A stretch of DNA of 64,000 nt from the NCBI RefSeq assembly GCF_020423045.1, contig NZ_CP081943.1:2976001-3040000 (forward strand), read 5' to 3'. Source of the DNA: Pseudomonas sp. MM213 (GTDB lineage: Bacteria; Pseudomonadota; Gammaproteobacteria; Pseudomonadales; Pseudomonadaceae). The notes beneath the pieces were generated by a model. It was not told where the DNA came from and made no database searches. It saw nothing but the letters and a program-made list of their open reading frames with translations. Positions 37,103-46,352 of the stretch are shown here, one piece after another. A program made the translations under genes and the position numbers. Position 1 is the stretch's first letter, and every line of letters begins with the position of its first letter.

Positions 37103-38035
37103 CTAGCTGATGTCTGCTGCTTTGATCCGGTCAACTACCCGGGATGCCAGGTCATCAGGACGGAATTTGGCCAGGAAGTCATCGGCACCGACTTTCTTGA
37201 CCATCGCCTGATTGAACACACCCGACAACGAAGTATGCAGGATGATATGAAGCTTTTGCATGCGAGGGTCGTTGCGGATCTCGGCCGTCAGGGTGTACCC
37301 GTCCATCTCCGGCATCTCGATGTCGGAGATCATCATCAGGAACTCTTCTTCCGGCTTCTTACCCTCGTCGGCCAGTTTGCGCAGATAATCCAGCGCTTGC
37401 CGTCCGTCGTTCAACGCCACCACTTCGACACCGACCGTTTGCAGGCAACGCGTGACCTGCTTGCGCGCCACCGACGAGTCATCGACCGTCAGCACCCGCA
37501 GCGACAGCGCCTTGTGCTGGGTTTCGACATCGACCACGCCGACGGAAATCGCTTCCGGTGTCGGCGCCACTTCCGCCAGGATCTTCTCGACGTCGATGAT
37601 TTCGACTAACTGATTGTCGACCCGAGTCACAGCCGTCAGGTAATGATCGCGTCCGGTGCCCTTGGGAGGCGGATGAATCTCCTCCCAGTTCATGTTGACG
37701 ATGCGTTCCACCGAGCGCACCAGGAAACCCTGGGTCTTGGTGTTGTACTCCGTGATGATCACGAAAGGATTGCTTTGATCTTTAAGCGCCCCGGAACCAG
37801 TCGCCATTGCCAGATCAAGGATCGGAATGGTCGCCCCCCGGATATTTGCCACACCGCACACGACAGGACTGGACTTGGGCATCAGGGTCAGCTTGGGGCA
37901 TTGCAGCACCTCGCGAACCTTGAACACGTTGATCCCGTACAGCTGCTGGCCGTCGAGACGGAACAACAACAGCTCCAGGCGATTCTGCCCTACCAGTTGC
38001 GTGCGCTGGTTTACCGAATCCATTACACCAGCCAT
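37103..38035 (-). CDS. cheV: Chemotaxis coupling protein CheV
   Basis: 310 aa: an N-terminal CheW-like domain (about 15-160; QLYGINVFKVREVL, VCGVANIRGATIPILDL) and a C-terminal receiver (about 180-305) with VDDSSVARKQ, Asp in MMISDIEMPEMDG and lysine in DDFLAKFRPD. It couples receptors to CheA and may act in adaptation. Divergent from flgA. Confidence 0.95.
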   Translation of the reverse strand: MAGVMDSVNQRTQLVGQNRLELLLFRLDGQQLYGINVFKVREVLQCPKLTLMPKSSPVVCGVANIRGATIPILDLAMATGSGALKDQSNPFVIITEYNTKTQGFLVRSVERIVNMNWEEIHPPPKGTGRDHYLTAVTRVDNQLVEIIDVEKILAEVAPTPEAISVGVVDVETQHKALSLRVLTVDDSSVARKQVTRCLQTVGVEVVALNDGRQALDYLRKLADEGKKPEEEFLMMISDIEMPEMDGYTLTAEIRNDPRMQKLHIILHTSLSGVFNQAMVKKVGADDFLAKFRPDDLASRVVDRIKAADIS

Positions 38036-38089
38036 GCCCAGACTCCTACACCAACGCTAAGTGTGTTGCGACGCACATTCATCACTAAA

Positions 38090-38105
38090 CGGCACGGCGC
38101 TTGCT
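38090..38105 (+). promoter_or_regulatory. Sigma-54-like promoter before flgA
   Basis: CGGCACG-GCGC-TTGC, with GG at 38091-38092 and GC at 38103-38104. One mismatch to consensus. The predicted start (about 38116) falls on the flgA ATG at 38117. Confidence 0.65.
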
Positions 38106-38116
38106 TTTTAACTTTT

Positions 38117-38878
38117 ATGAACACAGAACCGACATTTTTCCGACGCCTGACATCACCTATCCGCAGATTGCTCTGTGCAGTGTCGGCCGTTTGCCTGTTC
38201 AACGCTGGCAGCCCTGCCTTTGCTGACGCAGTTACCTTGCCTGACATGCTTATCGGCGTCACCCAGGGCTTTCTTGAATTCACCGTAGAAGACTATCTGG
38301 CTACCAGTCAAACGGAAGGTCGCTACGAAATCCAGGTCAACCAGCTCGACCAGCGACTGCGCATGCCCATGTGCGACAAGGAATTGACAGCCAGCCTCGA
38401 GAGTCCGGCCAAGCCGCTGGGCCGGGTCACGGTCAAGGTTCGCTGCGAGGGGGCATCGCCCTGGACAGTCTTCGTACCCGCTCAAGTCCGCCTGTTTCGC
38501 GACGTTGTGACCGTCACCCGGCCCCTGCGCCGCGCAGGGATTGTCGAGCCCGATGACGTGACGCTGCGCGAGCGTGACGTCAGCCTGATTGGCCAGGGCT
38601 ACTTCACATCCGTAGACCAGGCGATCGGCCAGCGACTTACCCGACCAATGGTCACCGACCAGGTGATTACCCTGGTTCATCTCGAACAGGCGGAAGTCAT
38701 TAGCAAAGGCGATCAGGTGGTGATTACCGCCCGCAGTGGTACGCTCAGCGTGCGAATGCCCGGCGAGGCCCTGTCCAATGGCAGAATGGCCGAGCAGATA
38801 CGGGTGAAAAACCTCAACTCCAGACGGGTCATCAAGGCGCAGGTTACCGCGCCAGGTCAGGTGGAAGTGTCCATGTAG
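38117..38878 (+). CDS. flgA: Flagellar basal-body P-ring assembly chaperone FlgA
   Basis: 253 aa from the ATG at 38117 (MNTEPTFFRRLTSPIRRLLC), with no clear Shine-Dalgarno. A signal peptide (core about 19-33, cleavage near AFA-DAV) is followed by the SAF-like domain (RRAGIVEPDDVTLRERDV) and the C-terminal RVKNLNSRRVIKAQV. It helps assemble FlgI into the P ring in the periplasm. The open frame extends far upstream antisense to cheV, which is not coding. Confidence 0.93.
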   Translation: MNTEPTFFRRLTSPIRRLLCAVSAVCLFNAGSPAFADAVTLPDMLIGVTQGFLEFTVEDYLATSQTEGRYEIQVNQLDQRLRMPMCDKELTASLESPAKPLGRVTVKVRCEGASPWTVFVPAQVRLFRDVVTVTRPLRRAGIVEPDDVTLRERDVSLIGQGYFTSVDQAIGQRLTRPMVTDQVITLVHLEQAEVISKGDQVVITARSGTLSVRMPGEALSNGRMAEQIRVKNLNSRRVIKAQVTAPGQVEVSM

Positions 38879-38982
38879 GATTCTCTGTTCGTGAAGATGT
38901 GGCGTTGCCCGAGGCTGTTCCCTAAACTGTGCCGCATGCAGGAGAAGTGCTGGCGCATGCGGGCCCATTTGATAAATGGGTC

Positions 38983-39009
38983 TAAAGTTTTCACAGGGAG
39001 AGCCGAAAA
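38983..39009 (+). promoter_or_regulatory. Sigma-28 (FliA) promoter of flgMN
   Basis: TAAAGTTT-N11-GCCGAAAA against the consensus TAAAGTTT-N11-GCCGATAA: 15 of 16 positions match. Confidence 0.88.
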
Positions 39010-39045
39010 CATGGCAAGCGTCCAAATACTCAGAGGTTTTTTACC

Positions 39046-39372
39046 ATGGTCATCGATTTCAGCCGTTTGAACAGCTCCTCGCCACTTACGGGCAGTACAC
39101 GTACCAGCGTTGCCAAGGAAACTGCCGACGCCGGCAAATCCGCGCCGCTGAATACCCCGGCCGAACAGGCCACTGCCATCAAAAGCGGGGAATCGGTACA
39201 CCTCAGCAATGAGGCTCAACAGTTGCAACAGGTCACTGACAAGCTGCGCGATCAGCCTGCCGTCGACAACGCCCGTGTGGCCGAGTTGAAAGCAGCGATT
39301 GCCGATGGCAGCTATAAAGTCGACAGCAGCCGTGTAGCCAGCAAACTGCTCAACTTCGAAGCCCAGCGCTAG
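39046..39372 (+). CDS. flgM: Anti-sigma-28 factor FlgM
   Basis: 108 aa. It binds FliA and holds it inactive until the hook is finished and FlgM is exported. N-terminal [12 protein letters not shown], a disordered middle, and the C-terminal sigma-binding part [28 protein letters not shown]. First gene of flgMN. Confidence 0.95.
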   Translation: MVIDFSRLNSSSPLTGSTRTSVAKETADAGKSAPLNTPAEQATAIKSGESVHLSNEAQQLQQVTDKLRDQPAVDNARVAELKAAIADGSYKVDSSRVASKLLNFEAQR

Positions 39373-39420
39373 GCTACGGCCCGCGCCAGGCTTTTGGACG
39401 CTTAAAACCCAAGGCCAGCC

Positions 39421-39888
39421 ATGCAAGACACTAATTTACTGCAACTGATCACCGACGACTTTGCTCCAGCGCAACACTTGCTTGAGTTACTGCAAACCGA
39501 GTCCCTCGCCTTGCACGGTCGGGACATGCCACTGCTCGAAGAGATTCTGGCGCAGAAACAGGCATTGATCATTCTGCTTGAACAGCATGGCCGCAAGCGC
39601 AGCGAAATCCTCGCCAGCCTCAACCTGCCGACCAATCGCAACGGCCTGGAGCAACTCGCCAGCCATTCGAGCATTGGCGAGCAGTTGCTGGCCCAGAGCG
39701 ATGTGCTGACCGATCTACTGGCTCAATGCCAGGCGGCGAACGCCAATAATGGCCAGTCCATCCTGGTCCAACAGGCCGCCACGGCCAATCAGCTGAAAAT
39801 CCTGACCGGCGGTGAACCGCCAGCGCTTTATGACGCCCGCGGATCAACCGCCAAGCTTGCGAAGCCGCGCCCGCTCAGTCAGGCTTGA
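39421..39888 (+). CDS. flgN: Flagellar export chaperone FlgN
   Basis: 155 aa, mostly helical, with the FlgN pattern LLELLQTESLALHGRDMPLLEEILAQKQALIILLEQHGRKR. It is the chaperone for the hook-filament junction proteins FlgK and FlgL. It lies 48 bp after flgM. Confidence 0.93.
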   Translation: MQDTNLLQLITDDFAPAQHLLELLQTESLALHGRDMPLLEEILAQKQALIILLEQHGRKRSEILASLNLPTNRNGLEQLASHSSIGEQLLAQSDVLTDLLAQCQAANANNGQSILVQQAATANQLKILTGGEPPALYDARGSTAKLAKPRPLSQA

Positions 39889-39980
39889 GCCCGCAAATGA
39901 CCGCGCCCTATCAAGACTCGCAACATGCTGGCAATATACTGGCCAGCCGTAGTCATATTTTGTCTGGAGATTGATGAACC

Positions 39981-40727
39981 GTGTCCAATGCCTTAACCGC
40001 GGAAGATGCCCCGCAGCCACCCAAGGTGCTTACCACACCGTTGGAAATCTCCGGCAACCTGCGCCAACTGCAAGAAAGCCATGACCCGCTGATCATCACG
40101 TTCCATGAGCGCACCCAGCGCTTCCAGAGCTATCTGGTGGACGTGGACCGCGAGCGCGGGACCATCGCGCTCGACGAAATGATCCCGCGTGACGGTGAGC
40201 GCTTCATGCTGGCCGGCGAACCGTTCAAGGTCGAAGGTTTTCACGAAGGCGTGCGCATTGCCTGGGAAAGCAACGGTCAACTGACCATCGACGAGTCCGG
40301 TGACAGCCGCTGCTATCGTGGCCCGCTGCCGGATGAAGTGGTTTATCACCAGCGTCGCAATGCCTTCCGCGCAGCCTTGAAGCTGGCCCAACTGGTCAAC
40401 GTCGATCTGGACGGTGAAAAGCTCAAGGCGCCGATCAGCGGCAAGCTGTTGGACATCTCCGCCACCGGCTGCAAGTTGCGCTTTGAAGGCGACATCACCG
40501 GCAGCCTGCAATTGGGTCAGGTCTACGACCGCTTCGCCGCCGCCCTGCCCTTTGGCAAAATGACGGCACCGGTCGAACTGCGTTATCTGCACTTCGAAGA
40601 AAGAATCTCCACCACCTTCGCCGGCATCCGCTTTCATAACATGAGCGGCCTGGTGCAGCGTCAGGTCGAGCGTTTCGTCTACCAGCTTCAGCGCGAAGCA
40701 CGACGTTTCGACAAAGACGACCTGTAA
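39981..40727 (+). CDS. flgZ: PilZ-domain c-di-GMP receptor FlgZ (YcgR-like)
   Basis: 248 aa from a GTG start ([17 protein letters not shown]). A YcgR N-terminal domain (about 18-110) is followed by a PilZ domain with the c-di-GMP motifs RRNAFR (RxxxR) and [11 protein letters not shown] (DxSxxG). It slows swimming when c-di-GMP rises, by acting on the motor. It follows flgN as in P. aeruginosa. Confidence 0.93.
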   Translation: MSNALTAEDAPQPPKVLTTPLEISGNLRQLQESHDPLIITFHERTQRFQSYLVDVDRERGTIALDEMIPRDGERFMLAGEPFKVEGFHEGVRIAWESNGQLTIDESGDSRCYRGPLPDEVVYHQRRNAFRAALKLAQLVNVDLDGEKLKAPISGKLLDISATGCKLRFEGDITGSLQLGQVYDRFAAALPFGKMTAPVELRYLHFEERISTTFAGIRFHNMSGLVQRQVERFVYQLQREARRFDKDDL

Positions 40728-40740
40728 TTCAAGCACCCAT

Positions 40741-40780
40741 AAAAAACGGGCAGTCCCTTGCGGTGACTGCCCGTTTTTTT
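40741..40780 (+). terminator. Terminator after flgZ (bidirectional)
   Basis: AAAAAACGGGCAGTC / GACTGCCCGTTTTTTT, a 15-bp stem. Also suitable for the convergent MFS gene. Confidence 0.92.
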
Positions 40781-40790
40781 ATGCCCCGAT

Positions 40791-42161
40791 TTAAGGCCTG
40801 GCCTCGGTGAAGCTTTGCTCGCGGCCCGCGTCAGGGTCCTCCGGAGGTGGAGTGGTGGGTGTCTCGGCCTCCGACTCAGGAGCCGGATCAGGATTGGCCG
40901 GGGTCTGCATCTGGTCCTGCACCACTTGCTCATCAACCCGTGGATCAAGGCAAGCCACCAGCGGCGAACTCGACATGCTGTCCGGCATGGCGACGTGATG
41001 CAGCGGCGCGTCGTCGACCTGATGCAGGTTGGTCACCGCTTTCGGGCGGATCCGCCACACCAGCACCAACGCAAAGAAACTGAAGAAGGCGTAGAGCATC
41101 TGACTGCCGAACATCTTCATCAGTACCCCGGCGACCAACGGCCCGATACTCGCGCCGACACCGTAGGTCACCAGCAACATCGCCGTCAGTGATACCCGCC
41201 GATCAGCCTCGACGTGGTCATTGGAAAACGCGACCGCCAGCGGGTACAGGCAGAATTTCACCAGCGAGCAGATAAAACCGGTGATGAACAACACCTCCAG
41301 CGGCACCTGCTTCATGATCGCCAGCGGCAACGCGGCGAGGGCCAGCACCAGCGCAAAACAGCGGATTAACAGCGCCCGGTCATAACGGTCGGACAACCAG
41401 CCCAACGGCCACTGCACCAGCAGGCCGGCAAAAATGCAGCTACCCATGAACAGACCGACCTGCTCCGTGGACAACCCTTGCTGCGAGGCATACAACGGCG
41501 CCAGACCGTAGAACGAGCCGATGATCAGCCCCGCCCCCAGCACCGTACTCAACGACTGCGGCACACGCTTGATAAAGAAGCGCGGCTCCATCGGCGCCGG
41601 ATGCAGCGGCGCCGGGTGAATCCGCCGCGTCAGGGCCACCGGCACCAGGCACAGGGCAAAGCACAGGGCGACCAGCATCAGAAGCTCCAGACCGAGGCCC
41701 GGGTGCATGACCAAAATGAGCTGCCCCAGCACCAGGCCAAGATAAGAAGCGATCATGTAACCGCTGAACACCGTGCCACGCTGCGAGGCTTCGGCCTGCT
41801 CATTGAGCCAGCTTTCGATGACCATGTACTGGCACATCATGCCGAGACCGACGATGACCCGCAGGAATATCCACGCCGGCAGCCAGTCCACCAGACCATG
41901 GCCCAGCACCGCCGCGCCGACAATCCCGGCGCAGGCCGAATAAGCCCGGATATGCCCGACCCGGGCAATCAACCGGTGACCGATCTTGCCCCCCAGCACG
42001 AGGCCGAAATAGTTGGCCGCCATCAACGCACCGACCCACAGGCTGTCGACATGGTCGGCCGCCAGGCGCAAGCCCAGGTAAGTACTCAGCAAGCCGGAGC
42101 CGATCAACATCATCAGCGAGGCGAAATACAGCGCTCGAAAGGGTTTCCAGATTTGGCGCAT
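40791..42161 (-). CDS. MFS transporter (YcaD-like)
   Basis: 456 aa with 12 predicted membrane helices. The inter-helix motif between TM8 and TM9 is GWLSDRYDRALLIR. The C-terminal ~75 residues are hydrophilic and rich in Pro, Glu and Asp (PDPAPESEAETPTTPPPEDP), an unusual cytoplasmic tail. The substrate is not known. Confidence 0.9.
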   Translation of the reverse strand: MRQIWKPFRALYFASLMMLIGSGLLSTYLGLRLAADHVDSLWVGALMAANYFGLVLGGKIGHRLIARVGHIRAYSACAGIVGAAVLGHGLVDWLPAWIFLRVIVGLGMMCQYMVIESWLNEQAEASQRGTVFSGYMIASYLGLVLGQLILVMHPGLGLELLMLVALCFALCLVPVALTRRIHPAPLHPAPMEPRFFIKRVPQSLSTVLGAGLIIGSFYGLAPLYASQQGLSTEQVGLFMGSCIFAGLLVQWPLGWLSDRYDRALLIRCFALVLALAALPLAIMKQVPLEVLFITGFICSLVKFCLYPLAVAFSNDHVEADRRVSLTAMLLVTYGVGASIGPLVAGVLMKMFGSQMLYAFFSFFALVLVWRIRPKAVTNLHQVDDAPLHHVAMPDSMSSSPLVACLDPRVDEQVVQDQMQTPANPDPAPESEAETPTTPPPEDPDAGREQSFTEARP

Positions 42162-42230
42162 CGGCGTTCCGAGCGGCTCCTTGCGGTAAGAAACGGGCTA
42201 TCCGAAAGATAGCCCGAAGACGAAGGTTCG

Positions 42231-43574
42231 TCAGGCCTGGGCGGCTAAAACACGGCGCTCCCAGGGCGTAATTTCATCAAAGAAGCTGGTCAACTCCATG
42301 GTCTTCGAAGCGACGTAGCCTTCGATGAACTCCTTGCCGAACAGTTCCTTCGCCAATTGGCTACGTTTCAGACGCTCGAGCGCGGCATGCAAGGTACACG
42401 GCAACGAAAGATTATCCGGCACCTCGAACTCACCCTGGATCGCTTCACTCGGCTCCAACCTGTTTTCAATGCCATACAACCCGGCCGCCAGGCTCGCTGC
42501 AATCGCCAGATACGGGTTGGCATCAGCCCCCGGCAGGCGGTTTTCCACCCGACGCGCCACCGGCGAGCTGGCCGGGATGCGCAAACCGGCTGCCCGATTG
42601 TCGTAGGACCAGCAGGCATTATTCGGTGATGCGAACGGATGGCACAAGCGCTGATAGGAGTTCACGTTCGGTGCAAATAATGCCGTGAAATCCGCCATGC
42701 CGGCCTGCTGGCCACCGATGAAGTGACGGAAGGTCGCCGTCGGCTCACCGGCCTCGTCGCTGAAGACGTTACGCCCGGTGGCGATCTCGACGATGCTCTG
42801 GTGAATATGCATCGAGCTGCCCGGCGTGTGCGCCAGTGGCTTGGCCATGCAGACCACCGTCAACCCATGCTTGAGCGCCACTTCTTTAAGCAGATGCTTG
42901 AACAGCAATGTCTGGTCGGCCAGCAACAAGGGATCGCCGTGCAGCAGGTTGATCTCGAACTGACTGACGCCCATCTCGTGCATGAACGTATCGCGCGGCA
43001 AACCGAGGGCCGCCATGCACTCATAGACTTCACTGAAAAACGGCCGCAAGCCGTTATTGGAACTGACACTGAACGCCGAATGACCGTCCTCGCGCCGCCC
43101 GTCCAGGCCCACCGGCGGCTGGAACGGTTGCGTCGGGTCGGTGTTGGGTGCGAAGACAAAAAACTCAAGCTCAGTGGCCACCACCGGCGCCAGCCCAAGG
43201 GCGGCGTAACGCGCGATAACTGCTTTGAGTTGACCGCGAGTCGACAGAGGGGAGCTTTCGCCGGTCAGTTCGTCCGCATCGCAAATGGCCAAGGCACGCG
43301 GCTGCTTGCTCCAGGGCAAGCGATGGATCTGCGCAGGGTCGGGCACCAGCGCCAGGTCGCCGTCATCGCTGCCGTAAAAACGCGCTGGCGGATATCCGCC
43401 CATGATGCATTGCAGCAGCACACCCCGCGCCATCTGCAAACGCCGCCCCTCGTGAAAGCCTTCGGCCGTCATGACCTTGCCACGAGGCACGCCGTTCAAA
43501 TCCGGCGTAACACATTCAATCTCATCAATGCCCGTCAATCGCTGCGCGAGTGAGCGCTGGCCACCGGTTGTCAT
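42231..43574 (-). CDS. Glutamine synthetase family protein (gamma-glutamylpolyamine synthetase type)
   Basis: 447 aa from the ATG at 43574-43572 (MTTGGQRSLAQRLTGIDEIECVTPDLNGVPRGK), with AAGGA upstream. Glutamine synthetase motifs: VVATELEFFVF, EMGVSQFEINLLHGDPL, CMAKPLAHTPGSSMHIHQS and NRLPGADANPYLAIAA. The DLNGVPRGK start and length fit PuuA/Pau-type enzymes that join glutamate to putrescine or other amines. No other polyamine genes are in this window. Confidence 0.9.
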   Translation of the reverse strand: MTTGGQRSLAQRLTGIDEIECVTPDLNGVPRGKVMTAEGFHEGRRLQMARGVLLQCIMGGYPPARFYGSDDGDLALVPDPAQIHRLPWSKQPRALAICDADELTGESSPLSTRGQLKAVIARYAALGLAPVVATELEFFVFAPNTDPTQPFQPPVGLDGRREDGHSAFSVSSNNGLRPFFSEVYECMAALGLPRDTFMHEMGVSQFEINLLHGDPLLLADQTLLFKHLLKEVALKHGLTVVCMAKPLAHTPGSSMHIHQSIVEIATGRNVFSDEAGEPTATFRHFIGGQQAGMADFTALFAPNVNSYQRLCHPFASPNNACWSYDNRAAGLRIPASSPVARRVENRLPGADANPYLAIAASLAAGLYGIENRLEPSEAIQGEFEVPDNLSLPCTLHAALERLKRSQLAKELFGKEFIEGYVASKTMELTSFFDEITPWERRVLAAQA

Positions 43575-43689
43575 GACGCAATCCTTTGTAGTTGTGCAAG
43601 CCGCGAACGGCGACCGTACAAAATAGGCTCCGCGTGTTCGGAATATCAAGCAGCGACTTGCAAATACACCCTCACGGATCACGCCCACT

Positions 43690-43803
43690 CCCTGTAGGAG
43701 CGAGCGGTGCGGCGATCCGACTTGCCCGCGAAGGCGTTGTACCAGCCAATACTTGAATTAACTGACACATCGCCTTCGCGGGCAAGCCTCGCTCCTACAG
43801 GGG
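43690..43803. repeat. REP doublet with variant half
   Basis: The left half has the expanded core GAGCGGTGCGGCGATCCGAC, as at 17300. The right half is standard. Confidence 0.88.
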
Positions 43804-43815
43804 GATGCGGTGTTT

Positions 43816-44508
43816 TCAGGGGAGATAGAGGCTGAACACACCACCGCCCAACGGGCCGCCGTTGCTGATTTCTGTGCGCCCACCAATCCCGTTGCGCTGA
43901 TGCAACGCGGCAATCCGTCCGGCGAAATACAGGCCCAGGCCGGTGCTGCCGCTGCTGTGGTTGATGCCCTGCACGTAATCGGCCTGACGCTCGATCATCT
44001 CGGCCGGGTAACCCTCGCCATCGTCGTTAATGGTCAACACCAATTGCCCGGCCTCGTCGCTCACCGTGATCAACAATGCGTGACGGGCGTAACGGATGGC
44101 GTTGTTGATGCTGTTGGCCAGCACCGACGCAATCAGCTCACGGTCGAAGAAACCCAACGGGCTCAGCGGGTCCACTTCATAGGTCGCCATGATGCCGCGA
44201 CTGGCGAACACGTCCTGATGACAGGCCAGTTGTGCTTCGATGAAGTCATCCAGTTCGTGGTAAGCCGGCTGCAATGGCATCTGGTTGACGCCAAGTTTGT
44301 ACAGCCCCAGCAACTGCACCAGCATGCCGTTGAGGTGGGCGAACTCAAACTCGATCACACCCTGCTCCGGGGTGTGCCGCTCCGGGTCGGGCAAGCGCGC
44401 CAGCCATTGGCTGTGTGCCTGCATCAGCATCGCCAGAGAGTTCTTCATGTCGTGCACGGTGGAAGCAATCACCGTGGAGAAATCCAGTGCCGGGTTGTCT
44501 TGGTTCAT
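43816..44508 (-). CDS. Short soluble sensor histidine kinase
   Basis: 230 aa from the ATG at 44508-44506 (MNQDNPALDFSTVIASTVHDMKN). No membrane segment or sensor domain. The phospho-acceptor region is STVHDMKNSLAMLMQAH. The ATPase domain has LANSINNAIRYARHALL, INDDGEGYP and GSTGLGLYFAGRIAALH. Its start overlaps the end of the TPR response regulator by 4 bp, so they form a pair. Confidence 0.88.
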   Translation of the reverse strand: MNQDNPALDFSTVIASTVHDMKNSLAMLMQAHSQWLARLPDPERHTPEQGVIEFEFAHLNGMLVQLLGLYKLGVNQMPLQPAYHELDDFIEAQLACHQDVFASRGIMATYEVDPLSPLGFFDRELIASVLANSINNAIRYARHALLITVSDEAGQLVLTINDDGEGYPAEMIERQADYVQGINHSSGSTGLGLYFAGRIAALHQRNGIGGRTEISNGGPLGGGVFSLYLP

Positions 44509-46109
44509 CCGCTGAACGCCTTGATTTTCAGTTTCTGATAACGCGCATATCGCGCATCGGTATCGGGCATCAGGCCGACCGTTTTCAGGCAGGCGCGACA
44601 TTCTTCAAGCTCCGCCGATGGCGCGCTGGTGTCGGTGCCATGCAGCAGCGATTGCGCCATGTTCAACGCAATACTGATGTTCTTCGGTTGCAACGCCAGG
44701 GCTTTGCGGAACACCGCCCGCGCCTCCACCAGGTTGCCGGTCTTGTACACCCGCACGCCTTGACGGTTGAGTTCCGCCGCATCGTTGCCGGAGTTGAGGA
44801 TGCTCGGGTCGTCGGTCAGCTTGGCGATGCCCTGCATCACTGTCGGATCGTCACCGTAGATTTCTGCGCAGTTTTTCAGCATCGACTTGCCTGCATCAGC
44901 CTGCCCAAGCATTTGCAGCTGCTTGGCCACCAGCAGCGCGGCTTCGGCACTCATGAATTGCTCCATGCCATCGAGGCGCAACATCGCCTGCTCGGTGAGC
45001 TTTTCCGCGGTTTCGGCGTCGTTGAGCAACAGGCTGGTGGCCTTCATCAGCCGCGCACGAATCTGCAGGCCCGGGTCGGAAGGGTTTTCCTTGGCCACGG
45101 CACTCAGCGTGGTGTTGATTTCCAGCCGGGTCCGGGTGTCCAGGCCCTTTTCGCTGCCCTTGCTGATCAACGCATGGGCGAGGCCGAGGTTGCTTTCGGC
45201 GTCCTTGAAACGTGACTGGGCACCCTGGCTGACGGCCTGACGATAAGCTTTGGACGCGGTATCGAAATCTTCGTTGGTCATCGCCAGCTTACCCAGCAGC
45301 GCTTGCCGGCGTACGGCCAGCGGCGACAAACGAATCGCCTCCTCCAACACCTGTTGCGCAGCCTTGGTGTCGCCCTCGGCGACCAGCACATCGGCCATGC
45401 CGTCATAGAGCGCCGGCATCATCGGGAACACTTTCAACGCTTTTTCGTAGACGCCCTTGGCCTGGCTGACCTGACCCCGCTTGAACAGCAACTGGCCCAG
45501 CCCGGCAAAGGCCCATGGCAAAGGCCGATCGGCAATGATGCTGTCGTAGAGTCGCTCCAGCGCTTCGTTCTGGTTCAAGTCGCGCAAGGCATCGGCGCGG
45601 TAGCGCAAACACAGCGGCGAGTAGCGGATGTCCTGCTTGCACAAGGCGATGCAGGCATTGAGCACTTCAACCGGTTTACCGCGATCGAGCGCCTGCAGGA
45701 TCGGCTTGAGCAAGGTCTTGCGCTGCTCCAGACGTTCCAGGCGCTGAGCCAGGCCGGAACGGTTGAAGGGTTTGGTCAGGTAAGCATCGGGCTCATGTTC
45801 CAGGGCGCTGAGCACCATCGCCTGGCTGGTCTCGGCGGTGACCATGACAAACACGGATTCGTGGCTGATCAGCTTCTCGACCATCAGGTCTTCGAGAACC
45901 TGCTGACCGTTCTTCTTGCCATCGCCGAGGTGGAAATCCTGGAGGATGAAATCGTAGGACTTCTGCGAACACATGCGCAGCGCCTGCTCGCCGGTGTCGG
46001 CGGTGTCCACGTCCTTGACGCCCAGCTCACGCAGCATGGACCTGACGGAACTGCGGAAATCCGAGAAATCATCGACGATCAAAAAACGCTTTTGGTGATA
46101 CGACAGCAT
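44505..46109 (-). CDS. Response regulator with TPR repeats
   Basis: 534 aa from the ATG at 46109-46107 (MLSYHQKRFLIVDDFSDFRSS). An N-terminal receiver (about 8-130; DD pair IVDDFSDF, Asp in FILQDFHLGDG, lysine in DAYLTKPFNRSG) is followed by tetratricopeptide repeats (about 150-510). Examples are PWAFAGLGQLLFKRGQVSQAKGVYEKAL and NRQGVRVYKTGNLVEARAVFRKALALQPKN. There is no DNA-binding domain, so the output is probably protein-protein contact. First of an operon with the short kinase. Confidence 0.9.
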   Translation of the reverse strand: MLSYHQKRFLIVDDFSDFRSSVRSMLRELGVKDVDTADTGEQALRMCSQKSYDFILQDFHLGDGKKNGQQVLEDLMVEKLISHESVFVMVTAETSQAMVLSALEHEPDAYLTKPFNRSGLAQRLERLEQRKTLLKPILQALDRGKPVEVLNACIALCKQDIRYSPLCLRYRADALRDLNQNEALERLYDSIIADRPLPWAFAGLGQLLFKRGQVSQAKGVYEKALKVFPMMPALYDGMADVLVAEGDTKAAQQVLEEAIRLSPLAVRRQALLGKLAMTNEDFDTASKAYRQAVSQGAQSRFKDAESNLGLAHALISKGSEKGLDTRTRLEINTTLSAVAKENPSDPGLQIRARLMKATSLLLNDAETAEKLTEQAMLRLDGMEQFMSAEAALLVAKQLQMLGQADAGKSMLKNCAEIYGDDPTVMQGIAKLTDDPSILNSGNDAAELNRQGVRVYKTGNLVEARAVFRKALALQPKNISIALNMAQSLLHGTDTSAPSAELEECRACLKTVGLMPDTDARYARYQKLKIKAFSG

Positions 46110-46352
46110 CGAAGATTTCCAGGCAATTTTAAGAAGAAGATCATGACTGTCCGGGTTATCGGCCAGCAGGGCCATTCACTTGAAGAATTGGAATGCATTT
46201 GCGCCGCTGGAGTCCAAATTTAAAAGGGCCGCGAATGCGGGCTAAATATTTGAAGGCGTTATTGAAAAACGGGATTATCCTGATTTATTGCAACGCGTCT
46301 GCTACCCCTCTTTCAGACCCAGACGCTCCCGTCGTCGGCACAGGCAAAAGTT

